Assembly (NCBI GenBank): GCA_963526495.1
Contig: CAURNT010000007.1
Coordinates: forward strand, 1-41,148
Direction of reading: 5' to 3'
Length of the DNA stretch: 41,148 nt
DNA from: CAURNT01 sp963526495
GTDB taxonomy: Bacteria > Fusobacteriota > Fusobacteriia > Fusobacteriales > Leptotrichiaceae
This document shows positions 7,608 through 17,352 of this stretch, piece by piece. Numbering within the stretch: the first letter of the stretch is position 1; every line of letters starts with the position of its first letter. The translations under genes were made by a program, and so were the position numbers. Under the pieces are notes generated by a model, which was given only the letters and a program-made list of their open reading frames with translations, searched no databases and was not told where the DNA came from.

Positions 7608-9332
7608 ATGTTTAAATTAATAAAAAAATCATTAAGAGAATACTATAAACAAAGTATACTTACACCGATTTTTATTATTTTAGAAGTTCTTCTAGAAGTT
7701 TTGATACCGTTGCAAATGGCACGAATAATAGATATTGGAATAAAAAATAGTAATATGAACTACATTTTAAAAGAAGGTATAATACTTGTAGTAATTGCAA
7801 TGTGTTCTCTTTTATTTGGGATTTTAGCTGGTAATTATGCATCTATTGCTTCTGCTGGATTCTCAAAAAATATTAGAAAGGATATTTTTTACAAAATACA
7901 AGAATTTTCATTTAAAAATATAGATAAATTTTCTACATCTAGTCTTGTAACAAGAATGACTACAGATATATCAAATATACAAATTGCATTTCAAATGACT
8001 ATAAGACTATTTATTAGAACTATATTTATGATAACACTATCTCTTATTATGACTATAATAATAAATCCTAAAATTGCTCTTGTATTCCTTTTAGCTATAC
8101 CTATACTTGGTTCTTTCCTATTTTTAGCAATTAAGTTTGTATTCCCATTATTTGAAAGTGCGTATAACGAATATGATAATATGAATAAGAAAATTCAAGA
8201 AAATATAAGAGCTGCACGTGTTGTAAAAGCTTATGTTAGAGAAGAATTTGAAATTTCAAAATTCAATTCTACTTCTAACCTTGTGTATAGTATATTTTTA
8301 AAAGCAGAAAAGTTATTATCTTTTATAAATTTAATTATGCCCCTTACATTATATGGTGTAATACTTTCTATACTATATATTGGAGGTAAAAGTATAGTTG
8401 TTGGAAATATGGCTACTGGTGAACTTACTACTTTAATAATATATGGCACACAAATATTAATGTCATTAATGATGATATCATTTGTTTTTGTAATGAATTT
8501 AATAGCTGAAGCTTCAATACAAAGAATTATAGAAGTTTTAGATGAAAAAGTAGATATAACTACACCTAAAAATTCTATTAAAAATGTTAAAAATGGAGAT
8601 ATATTATTTAATAATGTAAACTTTAGCTATGCAGGAAAAAATGGTAATCTTTCCTTAAAAAATATATCATTAGATATCAAATCAGGACAAACAGTTGGTA
8701 TTATAGGTGGAACTGGTAGTTCAAAAACTACGCTTATACAACTAATACCTAGACTTTATGATGTAACCGATGGTTCAGTATCTATTGGTGGTATAGATGT
8801 AAAAAACTATGATCTTGAAACTTTAAGAGATGCAGTTTCTGTAGTTTTACAAAAAAATATTCTATTTACTGGTACTATCGCTGATAATATACGGTGGGGA
8901 AATCCTAATGCCACACTAGATGAGATAATTAAAGTTGCAAAACTTGCTCATGCTGATAAATTTATACAAGAATTTCCAGATAAATATGATACAAAAATAC
9001 TACAAGGTGGTAATAATGTATCAGGAGGACAAAAACAAAGAATTTGTATAGCTCGTGCATTACTTAAAAAACCAAAAATATTAATACTTGATGATTCTAC
9101 AAGTGCAGTTGATACTAAAACTGATTATTTAATTAGAAAAGCATTTAAAGAAGAAATACCTAATACTACAAAAATAATTATAGCTCAAAGAATATCTTCA
9201 ATAGAAGATGCTGATATAATAATAGTTATGGAAGATGGAGCTATAAATGGTATAGGTACAAGTAAAGAATTACTAGAAACTAATGAAATTTATAAAGAAA
9301 TATACAATTCTCAAATGAAAGGAGGTAAATAA
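7608..9332 (+). CDS. ABC exporter half-transporter with degenerate nucleotide site
   Basis: A 574-residue half-transporter: an N-terminal six-helix membrane domain (about 15-300) and a C-terminal ATPase. Walker A GGTGSSKTT (about 366-374), signature VSGGQKQR (about 470), Walker B ILILDDSTSAVD (about 490-500) and AQRISSI in the H-loop (about 525). Asp replaces the catalytic Glu after Walker B and Gln replaces the switch His. These two changes mark the degenerate-site subunit of heterodimeric exporters such as BmrC, LmrC and TM287. It probably pairs with the next gene and exports drugs or lipophilic compounds; the substrate cannot be read from the sequence. A TAGGAGG site precedes the start. 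Confidence 0.9.
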   Translation: MFKLIKKSLREYYKQSILTPIFIILEVLLEVLIPLQMARIIDIGIKNSNMNYILKEGIILVVIAMCSLLFGILAGNYASIASAGFSKNIRKDIFYKIQEFSFKNIDKFSTSSLVTRMTTDISNIQIAFQMTIRLFIRTIFMITLSLIMTIIINPKIALVFLLAIPILGSFLFLAIKFVFPLFESAYNEYDNMNKKIQENIRAARVVKAYVREEFEISKFNSTSNLVYSIFLKAEKLLSFINLIMPLTLYGVILSILYIGGKSIVVGNMATGELTTLIIYGTQILMSLMMISFVFVMNLIAEASIQRIIEVLDEKVDITTPKNSIKNVKNGDILFNNVNFSYAGKNGNLSLKNISLDIKSGQTVGIIGGTGSSKTTLIQLIPRLYDVTDGSVSIGGIDVKNYDLETLRDAVSVVLQKNILFTGTIADNIRWGNPNATLDEIIKVAKLAHADKFIQEFPDKYDTKILQGGNNVSGGQKQRICIARALLKKPKILILDDSTSAVDTKTDYLIRKAFKEEIPNTTKIIIAQRISSIEDADIIIVMEDGAINGIGTSKELLETNEIYKEIYNSQMKGGK

Positions 9333-9334
9333 TA

Positions 9335-11188
9335 ATGAAAAAAGCTAAAAATCCACTAAAAACATTTTTAAGATTATTAAACTATATTTTTAAGAAAAAT
9401 AAGATTGTACTTGTAGTTATAATATTATGTATTATTATAAATACATTAGGATATATAGCAATATCACTATCACTTAAAACTTTAGTTGATAGATATATTA
9501 CTCCTCTAATTAACGAAAGCAATCCTAATTTTATGCCATTCATACAAGCTTTATTAGTCCTTGCTTCTATTTTTATAACTGCAAGTATAGCTTCTTTTAT
9601 TTATAACTACTTAATGGTTACAATTGCTGAAAATACCATAAAAGATATAAGAAATGAAATGTTTAAACATATGCAAACTCTTTCAATTAGATATTTTGAT
9701 CAAAATACTAATGGTTCTATAATGAGTATATACACTAATGATACAGATACATTAAGACAAACTATAAATCAATCATTAGCACAATTATTTACTTCCAGTT
9801 TAACTATTATTTCATCTTTTATATCAATGATATATTTAAGTCCTACTCTTTCTATATTTTCTTTTCTTGTTCTAATTATACTAATATTTATTATAAAAAA
9901 TATTGGTAAACAAAGTGCTAAATACTTTGGATCTCAACAAAAAGGACTAGCCGATATTACTGGATATATAGAAGAAAGAATGAACGGACAAAGAGTTATA
10001 AAAATATTTAATCATGAAGAAATATCAAAAGAAGAATTTAATATATTAAATGAAAAATTATTTTCTGATAGCTCAAAAGCAAATAAATATTCTAGTTTAA
10101 TGGGCCCAATAGTTGGAAATATTGGAAATTTACAATTTGTTTTAACAGCAATAATAGGAAGTTTACTTTTAATAAATAAAAGTGCTGGTATAACACTTGG
10201 AATTTTAATATCATATTTACAGTTCACTAAAAGTTTCACACAACCCATACTTGAAATTTCACAACAGTTTAATATGATAATTATGGGTATAGCTGGAGCA
10301 GAAAGAATATTTACTTTATTAGATACAAAATCTGAATTAGATGATGGTTCTGTTAGTCTTGTTAATATAGACTTTGATAACAATGGAAATATATTTGAAA
10401 CAGATAAACATACAAATCATTGGGCATGGAAAAAAGATAATGAATACATAGAACTTAAAGGGGATGTTAGATTTAATGATATGACTTTTGGATATGTAAA
10501 AGATAAAATTATACTTGAAAATCTTAATCTTTATGCAAAACCTGGTCAAAAACTTGCTTTTGTAGGTTCAACAGGAGCCGGTAAGACAACTATAACTAAC
10601 TTAATAAATAGATTTTATGATGTTAATTCTGGAGAAATAACCTATGATGGTATAAACATAAATGATATTAAAAAATCTGATTTACGTAAATCTTTAGGTA
10701 TAGTATTACAAGATACTCATTTATTTACAGGTACTATAATGGAAAATATACGATATGGTAGACTTAATGCTAGTGATGAAGATGTATATAATGCTGCAAA
10801 ACTTGCTCATGCTGATCACTTTATAAATATGTTACCTAATAAATTTAATACTATTATAGATGGTAGTGGCGAAGGATTGTCACAAGGTCAAAAACAATTA
10901 CTTGCAATTGCCCGTGCCGCTATTGCTAATCCTCCAGTCCTTATACTTGATGAAGCTACTTCTAGCATAGATACAAGAACGGAAAAATTAGTTCAAACTG
11001 GTATGGATAATCTTATGAAAGGTAGAACTGTATTTGTTATTGCACATAGATTGTCTACAATAAGAAATAGTGATGCAATAATAGTTCTTGAAAACGGTAA
11101 AATTATAGAACGTGGTAATCACGATGATTTAATTATGCAAAAAGAAACTTATTATCAACTATATACAGGTGATTTAGAACTAGATTAA
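9335..11188 (+). CDS. ABC exporter half-transporter, catalytic partner
   Basis: A 617-residue partner subunit that begins 2 bases after the preceding stop; its AAAGGAGGT site lies inside the upstream gene, so the two are translationally coupled. Six membrane segments (about 20-330) are followed by an unusually long linker (about 335-385, acidic and with a His/Trp patch) and the ATPase domain. Walker A STGAGKTT (about 410), signature LSQGQKQ (about 514), Walker B VLILDEATSSID (about 535) and IAHRLSTI (about 568) are all canonical. The pair thus has one competent and one degenerate ATP site, as in BmrCD, LmrCD and TM287/288. The longer linker is common in the D-type partner. Confidence 0.9.
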   Translation: MKKAKNPLKTFLRLLNYIFKKNKIVLVVIILCIIINTLGYIAISLSLKTLVDRYITPLINESNPNFMPFIQALLVLASIFITASIASFIYNYLMVTIAENTIKDIRNEMFKHMQTLSIRYFDQNTNGSIMSIYTNDTDTLRQTINQSLAQLFTSSLTIISSFISMIYLSPTLSIFSFLVLIILIFIIKNIGKQSAKYFGSQQKGLADITGYIEERMNGQRVIKIFNHEEISKEEFNILNEKLFSDSSKANKYSSLMGPIVGNIGNLQFVLTAIIGSLLLINKSAGITLGILISYLQFTKSFTQPILEISQQFNMIIMGIAGAERIFTLLDTKSELDDGSVSLVNIDFDNNGNIFETDKHTNHWAWKKDNEYIELKGDVRFNDMTFGYVKDKIILENLNLYAKPGQKLAFVGSTGAGKTTITNLINRFYDVNSGEITYDGININDIKKSDLRKSLGIVLQDTHLFTGTIMENIRYGRLNASDEDVYNAAKLAHADHFINMLPNKFNTIIDGSGEGLSQGQKQLLAIARAAIANPPVLILDEATSSIDTRTEKLVQTGMDNLMKGRTVFVIAHRLSTIRNSDAIIVLENGKIIERGNHDDLIMQKETYYQLYTGDLELD

Positions 11189-11203
11189 ATTATAGAAAAT
11201 TAA

Positions 11204-11243
11204 AAAGGAATTACATCTTATTAAAACAAGATATAATTCCTTT
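11204..11243. terminator. Bidirectional terminator between converging genes
   Basis: A 16-bp stem with one mismatch (11204-11219 with 11228-11243) and an 8-base loop has A-rich sequence to the left and T-rich to the right. It serves the exporter operon (plus) and the 2H phosphoesterase-like gene (minus). Confidence 0.8.
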
Positions 11244-11260
11244 AATTTTTAATCAATCAT

Positions 11261-11920
11261 TTATTTTACTTCTACTTCATATAAAACATTTTTAGATTGT
11301 GCTTGACCTAATCCGTCAACTTCTGCAACACCTATACTTTTAATTTTAGATTTAAATGGTGTTAACACATAATTATTCATAAACATATCAATTTTAGCTG
11401 AATCCTTAGGTGTTAATAATGTTATATGTGGATCGTAATTCATAAATACATTAGGTGAACCAAATTCTTTAAATGATGCAGCTTTAGCAGGTATATTTTT
11501 AGCCCATCCTGGAACTTCAGCATCCATAGCTCTATGTTTATTAAGTCTTATAGTAGCTAAATCTGTTAATTGTTGTAATTCTAATGTATTTTTAGCATCT
11601 AACATTAACCAATTTCCACCTGTTTTACGTATTCTATAAAATTCAATTTCTAAAGGTTTTGCTACTTGAGCTAAACTGTCTACAACCTCTTTTACTTTAG
11701 GTAATTCTTCTGCCTTATATTCTGTTAAATATAAAGTATTATGAACAACATAACCTTCTGAATAAAGTGAATCAATTCCAACTTTCTTTAACTCTTGAGT
11801 AATTTCTTTTACAGTTTTTTCAGCATTAGAATCTAATCTTACAAATACGTTATAATTTACATTAGCTGCAAATATCACTGAACTAATAGTTGCAAGCCCT
11901 AATAAAAACATTTTTTTCAT
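11261..11920 (-). CDS. Secreted 2H phosphoesterase-like (LigT/2'-5' RNA ligase superfamily) protein
   Basis: A 219-residue protein with a signal peptide (about 1-18, ending IFAA) followed by a fold resembling the 2H phosphoesterase superfamily. The two HxT motifs that define the family are present: HNTLYLTEY near 60 and HITLLTP near 166. Each contributes a catalytic His and Thr. Family members hydrolyse cyclic phosphodiesters of RNA or nucleotides, but most are cytoplasmic, so an exported version is unusual. No lipobox. It has an AAGGAG ribosome binding site and its own promoter-like TATAAT about 30 bases upstream, and runs divergently from the GH13 gene. The substrate is unknown. Confidence 0.7.
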   Translation of the reverse strand: MKKMFLLGLATISSVIFAANVNYNVFVRLDSNAEKTVKEITQELKKVGIDSLYSEGYVVHNTLYLTEYKAEELPKVKEVVDSLAQVAKPLEIEFYRIRKTGGNWLMLDAKNTLELQQLTDLATIRLNKHRAMDAEVPGWAKNIPAKAASFKEFGSPNVFMNYDPHITLLTPKDSAKIDMFMNNYVLTPFKSKIKSIGVAEVDGLGQAQSKNVLYEVEVK

Positions 11921-12044
11921 GATATGTCTCCTTCTCTCTATTGTTATTAATATTATACCTCATTATCTAAAAAATACAAATAAATATATTTTAATTTTAT
12001 AATATATATGTTAAAATTAGTTATCAAATATAGTGAGGAAAATA

Positions 12045-15000
12045 ATGAATATAAGACTTATAATTTTTAAAAATAATCAATTATTTAAAGAAATAGAATT
12101 AACAAGTAAAAATAATAAATATACATATATGTGGTCAAGAGTTGAAAGTGCTAATTATTCGTTTAAAATAATTAAAAATGGAAAAGAATTTGGAATAACA
12201 TATAACCATACTTCTCCATTTGCAAGTGAATTTCACGCAATATCTGAAGAAAACTCTGAATCTAAAAGTATATCTGGATTTCAAAATGGTATAGATATAT
12301 TAATTGAATATTTTGATGATAATCATAATTTTATACTATATAAAAAGAAATTTACAAGATTTATACTTAACTATAAAAAATATATTGATACAAAACCAGA
12401 AAAAATAGAAATTTCTGGAGATTTTAATTCATGGATTCCTTCAACAGATAATATTAGGTATATAGGTGATACCAATTATGAAATAACAGTCAATGCAGAA
12501 AATGGATATTATGAATATAAATATTTAATAAATGGAGATTGGTTCCCTAAAGAAAAAAACAAAATACTTCTAATAGGTGAAAATGGTTCTCTTTTCCCTA
12601 AAGGAAAACTTGGAACTGGAACTTTTTCTTATGATTCAATTTTAGGAGAAAGTACAAATCTTGCCGCTAAGGCTATTGTTCACTATCCTAAAAAATTAAT
12701 TTATTTTAATAAAATAACTGAACGTGAATTTGAATTTAGAATTAGATGTCAAAAAGAAGATATTTCAAGAGTATACATTTCTATAATTTCAAATAAGGAA
12801 ACCAATAAAATATATGAATTAGAGAGATTTGTTGATAATACTAATTCATTTGACTATTTTAAAAGAAAAATTACATTTGAAAATAATATAGAATTACTTG
12901 AATACCACTTTATACTTGAAGATGGTGGTGTTAAGAAATTCTTTGCTAAAAATGGTTTAGTAGATTCTAACCCTGAAAACTACGTATACGATATTAATGA
13001 TAAAAAAAATAATGAAATCTTTTATATACCATATTGGAGTAGAGAAGCTATATGGTATAACATATTTCCAGATAGATTCTATAACGGAGATACATATAAC
13101 GACCCTATATTCAATGAATTAGGTCCTCAAGCTTTTAGAAAAAATAAAAATTATGAATCTAAATTTGTTAAAGAATATAAATGGGGTAAAGATGAAAATC
13201 TTCCTGTATTTGATAAAAATAGATGGTGCTCTGATTTTTCAGAAAGATGTGATTGGGAAATTTCTAAAGAAATGGGTATAAACTATTCTTTAAAATACGC
13301 GAGAATGTATGGTGGTGATATTTTAGGTATAAAGAAAAAAATACCATATCTAAAAGAATTGGGTATTACTGCTATATGGTTAAATCCTGTGTTTTATTCT
13401 TATCAAAATCATAAATATGGTGCTAATGATTTCAGACATATTTCACCTGATTTTGGAACTATAAGAACAAGTGGTAAATTGCATAATGTATATATAAATT
13501 CAAAAAATCCATACGGTAATAAATCTTATCTTGATATATTAGGTAAAAATGCTCCTAATCATAGTGAACTTGAACTTTTAGAAGTTAATTTAATTGGTGA
13601 AAACAAAGGTAAAAATGGTTATTTTGAAACAGATGAACCTTCAACTTGGGTATGGACTGAATCTGATTTAATAATGGTTGACTTAATAAAAGAATTACAT
13701 AAAAATGGTATCAGAGTTATATTTGATGGTGTATTCAATCATAGTAGTAATTTCAATTTTGCATTTAATAATGTTATGATAGATGGGAAAAAATCTAAAT
13801 ATCTTGATTGGTATAAATTTAATGATTTTTCTAACTTTACTCCTATACCTGAAAATTGTAGTGAAGAGGAAGCATTTAATATACTTAATAAAAATAAAGA
13901 AAATGTTAAATACAATGGATGGGCTGGATTTAATACATTGCCTGAATTTAACACATATAATTCTGAATGGAAAGAGTATATATTTAATATAACAAGAAAA
14001 TGGATGTTAGGCCCTGACGGTAAAGAAAATGATAATTGGATGGAAGATGATGGTATAGATGGTTGGAGATTAGATGTTCCTAATTGCCTTGAAAATCAAC
14101 TTTTTTGGAAAGAATGGAGACATGTTGTTAAAGAATGTAAATCTGATTCATACATAACAGCAGAACTTTGGAATAATGCAGGAGAAGATATTAATGGTGG
14201 AGATAAATTTGATGCTGTTATGAACTATAAATGGCTTGAAACAGTTATAGGATATTTCATAAATCAAGGTAAAGAATTTGATGAAAAATATAAAATTAAT
14301 GCTGAACAATTTTTACTTGAACTTAGAGAAATGAGAACTTGGTATCCTTTACAAGCAGTACAAGCTTTACAAAATTTAAATGGATCTCATGATACCGATA
14401 GACTATATTCAAGAATAATAAATGATAAATTAGGACGAAATTTAGAAGAAGGTAAGCAATATGAAAAAGGATATAACAATATACATCCAAGTCTTGCTTC
14501 TAATTATCATCCAAATACAACTATAGATTGGAAAAATAATAAAATTAAACCTAAAGATATATTAAAACTTATTTCTATATTCCAAATGACATATATAGGA
14601 GCTCCTATGCTTTACTATGGAGATGAAATTGGAATGTGGGGGGCAACTGACCCTTATTGTAGAAAACCTATGCTATGGGATGAATTTTGGTATGATGATG
14701 AGAAAAATAATTCATACATAAATAGTGGTGAAATTTATCCTCAAAAACCAGATACTGATCTTTTAGAATGGTATAAAAAAGTTATAAAAATAAGAAAAGA
14801 ACATAAAGTATTAGTATATGGTAGAATAAAAAATATATACTGCAATAACGAAAAAGATATCATAGTTTATGATAGATTTGATAAAGAAGAAAGCATAATA
14901 ACTATTATAAATAATAGCTTTGAAAATCATAATAATATTGAATTTAATATTTACCATAAAGATAAAATACTTATAGATCTTTTATCTGGAAAAAAAGTTA

Positions 15001-15089
15001 AAAGTGATATAAATGGTAAAATTAATATTGATATTGCAGCAAAAAAAGGATATATTCTATTCCTAAAAAAAGAAGAAGAATATAAATAA
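12045..15089 (+). CDS. GH13 alpha-amylase family enzyme, neopullulanase/cyclomaltodextrinase-like
   Basis: A 1014-residue cytoplasmic enzyme (no signal peptide) that should hydrolyse maltodextrins, pullulan-type oligomers or cyclodextrins. N-terminal beta domains (about 1-330) include a CBM48/AMPK-like glycogen-binding module near 120-180 (IEISGDFNSW, YYEYKYLINGDW). The barrel starts at AIWYNIFPDRFYNGD. Catalytic regions: DGVFNHSS (about 560), GWRLDVPN with the nucleophile Asp (about 672), ITAELWN with the acid Glu (about 704), and NGSHDTDR (about 780). I chose the ATG at 12045 over the in-frame GTG at 12033 because GTGAGGA there is the ribosome binding site. The long N-terminal extension makes it larger than standard neopullulanases (about 580-600 residues). 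Confidence 0.88.
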   Translation: MNIRLIIFKNNQLFKEIELTSKNNKYTYMWSRVESANYSFKIIKNGKEFGITYNHTSPFASEFHAISEENSESKSISGFQNGIDILIEYFDDNHNFILYKKKFTRFILNYKKYIDTKPEKIEISGDFNSWIPSTDNIRYIGDTNYEITVNAENGYYEYKYLINGDWFPKEKNKILLIGENGSLFPKGKLGTGTFSYDSILGESTNLAAKAIVHYPKKLIYFNKITEREFEFRIRCQKEDISRVYISIISNKETNKIYELERFVDNTNSFDYFKRKITFENNIELLEYHFILEDGGVKKFFAKNGLVDSNPENYVYDINDKKNNEIFYIPYWSREAIWYNIFPDRFYNGDTYNDPIFNELGPQAFRKNKNYESKFVKEYKWGKDENLPVFDKNRWCSDFSERCDWEISKEMGINYSLKYARMYGGDILGIKKKIPYLKELGITAIWLNPVFYSYQNHKYGANDFRHISPDFGTIRTSGKLHNVYINSKNPYGNKSYLDILGKNAPNHSELELLEVNLIGENKGKNGYFETDEPSTWVWTESDLIMVDLIKELHKNGIRVIFDGVFNHSSNFNFAFNNVMIDGKKSKYLDWYKFNDFSNFTPIPENCSEEEAFNILNKNKENVKYNGWAGFNTLPEFNTYNSEWKEYIFNITRKWMLGPDGKENDNWMEDDGIDGWRLDVPNCLENQLFWKEWRHVVKECKSDSYITAELWNNAGEDINGGDKFDAVMNYKWLETVIGYFINQGKEFDEKYKINAEQFLLELREMRTWYPLQAVQALQNLNGSHDTDRLYSRIINDKLGRNLEEGKQYEKGYNNIHPSLASNYHPNTTIDWKNNKIKPKDILKLISIFQMTYIGAPMLYYGDEIGMWGATDPYCRKPMLWDEFWYDDEKNNSYINSGEIYPQKPDTDLLEWYKKVIKIRKEHKVLVYGRIKNIYCNNEKDIIVYDRFDKEESIITIINNSFENHNNIEFNIYHKDKILIDLLSGKKVKSDINGKINIDIAAKKGYILFLKKEEEYK

Positions 15090-15090
15090 T

Positions 15091-15131
15091 TAAACTTAGT
15101 TTAATAACTACAAGCTATTAAACTAAATTTA
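15091..15131. repeat. Long inverted repeat between the GH13 gene and the thiolase gene
   Basis: Fifteen-base arms (15091-15105 and 15117-15131) match in 14 positions around an 11-base loop. The hairpin starts just after the GH13 stop and ends one base before the AAGGAG of the thiolase gene. There is no T tract on the plus strand, so it is not a standard terminator; it may be an mRNA processing or stability element at an operon junction. Confidence 0.55.
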
Positions 15132-15143
15132 AGAAGGAGACAA

Positions 15144-16211
15144 ATGGTAGCAATAATTAAAGCTAAACGTAGTGCCATTGGTAAATATAACGGCATGTAT
15201 AAAGATACTAAAATTGTAGAATTAGGAAGCGAACTTGTAAAAAGTTTAATAAAAGATATAAAAATAGATGAGGTTATTATAGGTAATGTACTATCTAGTG
15301 GTCACGGTCAAAATATAGCAAGACAAATAGCTATTAATTCAGGAATAGATGTAGATATACCTGCATACACTGTTAATATGGTATGTGGCTCAAGTCTTAA
15401 AGCTATATGGAATGCAAGTCAAAGTATAATATCAGGAGATAATAAAATTGTACTTGCAGGTGGAATTGAAAAAATGACAGATTCTCAAAATATGATAATA
15501 GATGGTCTTACAGATGCTTTTTCTAATAACCACATGGGTATAACTGCAGAAAATATATGTGAAAAATATAATATCACAAGAAAAGAATTAGATGATTTTG
15601 CATATCTTTCACAACAAAGAGCTAAAAATGCTATAATAAATAATATATTTTCTGATGAAATATATGATGACAAAATAGATGAATATCCAAGACTAAATTT
15701 AGAAAGAGAAAAACTCGATGAATTAAAACCTGTATTTAAAGAAAACGGTAAAATTACAGCTGGTAATTCTTCTGGAATAAATGATGGTGCATCATTCCTT
15801 ATACTTTCTGATATTAATTATGCTAAAGAAATGAACTATGATGTATTAGCATATATTAAAGGATTTAGCAGTAGTGGATGTGACCCACAATATATGGGAA
15901 TTGCTCCTATATATTCAACTAAAAAACTATTAAAAAAATTTAATTTAAGTGTTGATGATATAGATCTTTTTGAAATAAATGAAGCTTTCTCAGCAGTAGT
16001 TTTAGCTTTTTCTAAAGAACTTAATGTTCCTTTAGAAAAGATAAATATTAATGGAGGTGGAATTTCTTTAGGTCATCCTATTGGAACAAGTGGTGCTAGA
16101 ATCCTTACCACTTTAATATATAACCTAAAAAGAAATAAATTAAAAAGAGGTATAGCAACATTATGTATAGGAGGTGGACAAGGTATTTCAGTATTAATTG
16201 AAGTACTTTAA
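15144..16211 (+). CDS. Acetyl-CoA acetyltransferase (thiolase)
   Basis: Condenses two acetyl-CoA to acetoacetyl-CoA, here the first step of the mevalonate pathway because mvaS and mvaA follow. Catalytic residues are present: Cys in NMVCGSSLKA (about 81), NEAFSAV, His in GHPIGTSGARIL (about 311), and the second Cys in CIGGGQG (about 340). At 355 residues it is shorter than typical thiolases (about 390); the shortening includes the loop after AGGIEKM, before HMGITAEN. AAGGAG lies upstream of the ATG. It is first in a tight three-gene unit. Confidence 0.92.
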   Translation: MVAIIKAKRSAIGKYNGMYKDTKIVELGSELVKSLIKDIKIDEVIIGNVLSSGHGQNIARQIAINSGIDVDIPAYTVNMVCGSSLKAIWNASQSIISGDNKIVLAGGIEKMTDSQNMIIDGLTDAFSNNHMGITAENICEKYNITRKELDDFAYLSQQRAKNAIINNIFSDEIYDDKIDEYPRLNLEREKLDELKPVFKENGKITAGNSSGINDGASFLILSDINYAKEMNYDVLAYIKGFSSSGCDPQYMGIAPIYSTKKLLKKFNLSVDDIDLFEINEAFSAVVLAFSKELNVPLEKININGGGISLGHPIGTSGARILTTLIYNLKRNKLKRGIATLCIGGGQGISVLIEVL

Positions 16212-16215
16212 ATAT

Positions 16216-17352
16216 ATGAATATAGGAATAGATAAAATTTCTATGGAAGTTTCAAATAAATATATATCTATTGAAGATTTAGCTATTAAAAGAGGGGTTG
16301 ATGTAGATAAATTTACTAAAGGCATAGGTCAAACTGAAATGAGTTTTACATCTAATAAACAAGATGCTATTACTCTTGGATACCTTGCAGCTAAAGATAT
16401 AGTAGATGATTATGATAAAGAACACATAGATCTTGTTATACTTGCAACTGAAAGTTCTGTAGATGAATCAAAAGCTGGAAGTATATATATTAAAGAATTT
16501 TTAGGAATTAATGATTATTGTAAATGTATAGAAATTAAGCAAGCATGTTTTAGTGCAACTGCTGCTCTTGATTTTGCAAAAGCTCATTTAACATTAAACG
16601 AAAATTCAAGAGTTTTAGTAATTGCATCAGATATAGCTAAATATGGTCCAAATTCATCAGGAGAAGTTACACAAGGAAGTGGGGCTATAGCTATGATTGT
16701 GGCACGTATGCCTAAAATTTTAGAATTTAATAATGATGAAGTTGCATATACTAAAGATGTAATGGATTTTTGGAGACCTACTGGTGATATATATCCTAGT
16801 GTTGATGGTAAATTTTCTCTTGAATGTTATATGGAATTATTAAATAAATCATGGCAAGGGTATAGACAAAAAAACTCTAAAACTCAACTTAATGCTATAT
16901 GTTTTCACGTACCTTATACTAAATTAGCTCTTAAAGGGATTACTAATCTTACAACTAATGAAGATATAATGGAAGAATTCTATAATTCAATAATATTTAA
17001 TAAAAGAGTTGGTAATATTTATACAGGATCACTATATCTTTCTCTTTTATCATTACTTGTAAATACAGATAGATTAAAAGCTGGTGATAATATAGGAATG
17101 TATAGCTATGGTTCAGGTGCTGTTTCTCAATTCTTTAGTTTTAAATTGGTTGAAGGTTATAAAAAATATATAAATAAAGAATTATTAGAAAATAAACTAA
17201 ACAATAGAAGTAAATTTTCAATAGATGATTACGAACAGATATTCTTTGAAAATAAAGAAATCAATGAAGATTTAACTTTTTATCTAGATAGAATTGAAGA
17301 TAATAAAAGAATATATATATTGAAAGATGCTGATGAAAATGTGGAAAGATAG
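16216..17352 (+). CDS. mvaS: Hydroxymethylglutaryl-CoA synthase
   Basis: Adds acetyl-CoA to acetoacetyl-CoA to make HMG-CoA in the cytoplasm. The 378-residue protein has the nucleophilic Cys in IKQACFSATAALDF (about 112), His in CFHVPYTKLALKG (about 230) and the C-terminal GSGAVSQFF. The ATG at 16216 gives the family's usual MNIGIDKI start and lies 4 bases after the thiolase stop. A TTG start inside the thiolase gene (16198) would be longer but is unlikely. No strong ribosome binding site is seen at this start, so coupling to the thiolase gene is likely. Confidence 0.93.
   Translation: MNIGIDKISMEVSNKYISIEDLAIKRGVDVDKFTKGIGQTEMSFTSNKQDAITLGYLAAKDIVDDYDKEHIDLVILATESSVDESKAGSIYIKEFLGINDYCKCIEIKQACFSATAALDFAKAHLTLNENSRVLVIASDIAKYGPNSSGEVTQGSGAIAMIVARMPKILEFNNDEVAYTKDVMDFWRPTGDIYPSVDGKFSLECYMELLNKSWQGYRQKNSKTQLNAICFHVPYTKLALKGITNLTTNEDIMEEFYNSIIFNKRVGNIYTGSLYLSLLSLLVNTDRLKAGDNIGMYSYGSGAVSQFFSFKLVEGYKKYINKELLENKLNNRSKFSIDDYEQIFFENKEINEDLTFYLDRIEDNKRIYILKDADENVER

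Noticed and set aside
10012..10549. Antisense open frames within the second exporter gene
   Set aside because: They lack ribosome binding sites and lie wholly within a well-supported gene on the other strand.
12033..12047. GTG start for the GH13 gene
   Set aside because: The GTGAGGA is positioned as the ribosome binding site of the ATG at 12045.
16198..16215. Earlier TTG start of mvaS inside the thiolase gene
   Set aside because: The ATG at 16216 gives the family's normal N-terminus.
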